Shown here: one piece after another, positions 13,820 through 15,121 of the stretch | Layout of the letters: every line of letters starts with the position of its first letter | Numbering within the stretch: position 1 is the stretch's first letter | The notes under the pieces: generated by a model | Told to the model about the DNA's origin: nothing | Seen by the model: the letters and a program-made list of their open reading frames with translations, nothing else | Database searches by the model: none | Made by a program: the position numbers and the translations under genes | NCBI RefSeq assembly: GCF_002479325.1 | Contig: NZ_DLMO01000099.1 | Span: forward strand, 12,479-27,599 | Source: Brevundimonas sp. UBA7534 | GTDB taxonomy: Bacteria; Pseudomonadota; Alphaproteobacteria; Caulobacterales; Caulobacteraceae | Length of the DNA: 15,121 bases | Reading direction: 5' to 3'

Positions 13820-15121
13820 TCAGGGAATGACGACGGCTTGCGGCGCAGGCGGGGGCTCGGCCGCCCGTCCCGCCAGCGACAGGCCGCAGCCCAGCAGCAG
13901 AGCCGCCGCGGCCGTGGCGGCCAGGGTGCGGCGCGCCGACAGAGCGACGGGCGCCAGCGGCCGCGCCAGCATCAGGACCAACAGGGCGATCAGGACCAGT
14001 GCGCCAGCCAGGTCCATGCCTACCCCCAGAAAGACGCCGTGCCCCTGGGCCAACAGCCAGCCGCCGACCCCTGCGGTGGCGACCAGGGGCGGCAGAAGCG
14101 ACCGCCATCCCTCAAGCCGCGCTCCGATCAGGGCCGAGCCCGCGGCCGCCATCGACGCCGCCAGCGCGGTCCAGATCAGAAGGAAGGCCGCCTCGGGCGC
14201 CGCGCTTTGCGCGGCCGCGCCGAACACCAGGACCAGCAGGATCAGCCCCAGCCATCCGCCCCACAGGCCGCCGGAACGGTCGTCGGTTGCGACCCGCGGC
14301 CAGAAGCTCAGGCCCAAGGACAAAATCCCGGCTCCGACCAGGATCGGATCGAAACCGCCCAGCCCCAGTCCCACGGCGACCGCCGCGACGATCACGCCCG
14401 CCGTCACGCGTTTGTCCATGCGCCCCCGGCCGGCCAACACCAGCAAGGCGGCCGCAAGCAGGGCCAGGGCCACGCCTGCTTCCATCCAGGGCAGGCGTCG
14501 CAGCAGGGTGTAATAGGTCTCGGGCGAATCGATGCGTCCCCCGATCGGGCCGCCCAGCGCTCGCGTCGCCTGGGCCAACACCACCCCCGTCGCCAGCAGC
14601 CACAGGCCGTCCGCCGCGCCGGTCCCGACGTCGCGCCAGCGCAGGTTCCGGGCATGACGCGCGCCCCAAGCCGCGAAACCCGTCAATCCCCCGGCCAGCG
14701 CCAACAGCAACCAGCCGGCCTGGGGCGGGTGGCGCAGGACGACCAGGCCGAAGACGTCGGCGTAAACCGTGTTGCGGGTCGCCTGCGGGAGGGCTTCGGC
14801 GCGCAGGAAACGGTCGGCCGTCTCCAGCGCCTGCGACCCGATGTGCTGAAGGCTGCCCTGGTCCAGGGCCTCGGGCGTGGATGTCGGCGAATGATACTGC
14901 GCCGGTCGGCCGATGAAGGCGAAATTGACCCCGGCCAGCCCCCGCTGCGCGGCCACGGTGAAGTCCGTGCCGTTGGGCATCAGGCGATAGACGAACACCG
15001 CCAAAGCGTTGCTGGACGGGCCGCCCGTGGCGTGGCGCGTGGCCTTCGAATACTCCGCGATGGTATAGGCGTTGCCCGCGCCGGTCTCGAACATCATGGC
15101 CCGGCCGCCGCCGCCGCGCGC
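13820..15121 (-). CDS. M28 family peptidase with membrane domain, C-terminal part (cut by window edge)
   Basis: The last 433 residues of a larger protein whose start lies beyond the right edge; the frame is open to 15121. The first ~125 visible residues are the end of an M28 aminopeptidase-like zinc domain: ARGGGGRAMMFETGAGNA (1-18), VYRLMPNGTDFTVAAQRGLAGVNFAFIG (45-71) and YHSPTSTPEALDQGSLQHIG, whose His at about 77 is the expected zinc ligand. The remaining ~300 residues carry about eight hydrophobic helices, so the protein is membrane-anchored with the peptidase domain probably outside the cytoplasm. This fits the M28 proteins related to yeast vacuolar membrane protease. It lies 64 bp upstream of the kinase gene on the same strand. 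The substrate is unknown. Confidence 0.85.
   Translation of the reverse strand, partial: ARGGGGRAMMFETGAGNAYTIAEYSKATRHATGGPSSNALAVFVYRLMPNGTDFTVAAQRGLAGVNFAFIGRPAQYHSPTSTPEALDQGSLQHIGSQALETADRFLRAEALPQATRNTVYADVFGLVVLRHPPQAGWLLLALAGGLTGFAAWGARHARNLRWRDVGTGAADGLWLLATGVVLAQATRALGGPIGGRIDSPETYYTLLRRLPWMEAGVALALLAAALLVLAGRGRMDKRVTAGVIVAAVAVGLGLGGFDPILVGAGILSLGLSFWPRVATDDRSGGLWGGWLGLILLVLVFGAAAQSAAPEAAFLLIWTALAASMAAAGSALIGARLEGWRSLLPPLVATAGVGGWLLAQGHGVFLGVGMDLAGALVLIALLVLMLARPLAPVALSARRTLAATAAAALLLGCGLSLAGRAAEPPPAPQAVVIP

Noticed and set aside
1..15121. CRISPR arrays, insertion sequences, phage genes, tRNA or rRNA
   Set aside because: No regularly spaced repeats, transposase or integrase motifs, phage structural genes or cloverleaf sequences were seen on either strand.

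Overview
The window is typical of a high-GC alphaproteobacterium of the Caulobacterales, most likely Brevundimonas or a close relative. The evidence is the strongly G/C-ended codon use, a GapR/DUF2312 protein close to a TacA-like regulator, an alphaproteobacterial LexA box (GTTC-N7-GTTC) in front of recA, and a split three-subunit proton-translocating transhydrogenase. The genus is inferred from gene content and recalled protein similarity, not from a search.

Layout. Positions 1-843 hold a terminator of an upstream gene, gapR (+) and a small basic hypothetical gene (+) that starts with TTG. Positions 844-1005 are a palindromic repeat patch. On the minus strand, 1006-4327 carry a tacA-like sigma-54 response regulator and, upstream of it, a DUF4153 membrane protein. 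A 95-bp divergent gap separates the latter from an M3 oligoendopeptidase (+, 4423-6219). Positions 6220-6351 contain a perfect palindrome and a good promoter for an aa3-type cytochrome c oxidase subunit IV (+). A 273-bp gap follows, then a tightly packed plus-strand operon at 6895-10748: pntAA, a small membrane ORF, pntAB, a second small membrane ORF, pntB and a DUF1801 gene. GC-rich hairpins at 10765-10818 separate this operon from the convergent minus-strand genes recA, an MHYT-PAS-HWE sensor histidine kinase, and an M28-type membrane peptidase cut by the right edge.

How the genes work together. PntAA, PntAB and PntB form the NAD(P) transhydrogenase, which uses proton-motive force to make NADPH. 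The small oxidase subunit IV just upstream belongs to the respiratory chain that builds that force. GapR (chromosome binding during replication) and TacA (cell-cycle and stalk transcription) are cell-cycle genes in Caulobacter, and their proximity here fits conserved synteny. RecA is under a clear SOS signal.

I found no mobile element, phage, CRISPR array, tRNA, rRNA or defence island. Most of the window is conserved chromosomal backbone. The parts most worth a second look are the two unrecognised small membrane genes interleaved in the pnt operon, the first with codon use unlike its neighbours; the paired palindromes at 6-35 and 504-533, one of them inside a coding sequence; and the clustered GTTC/GAAC elements at recA.
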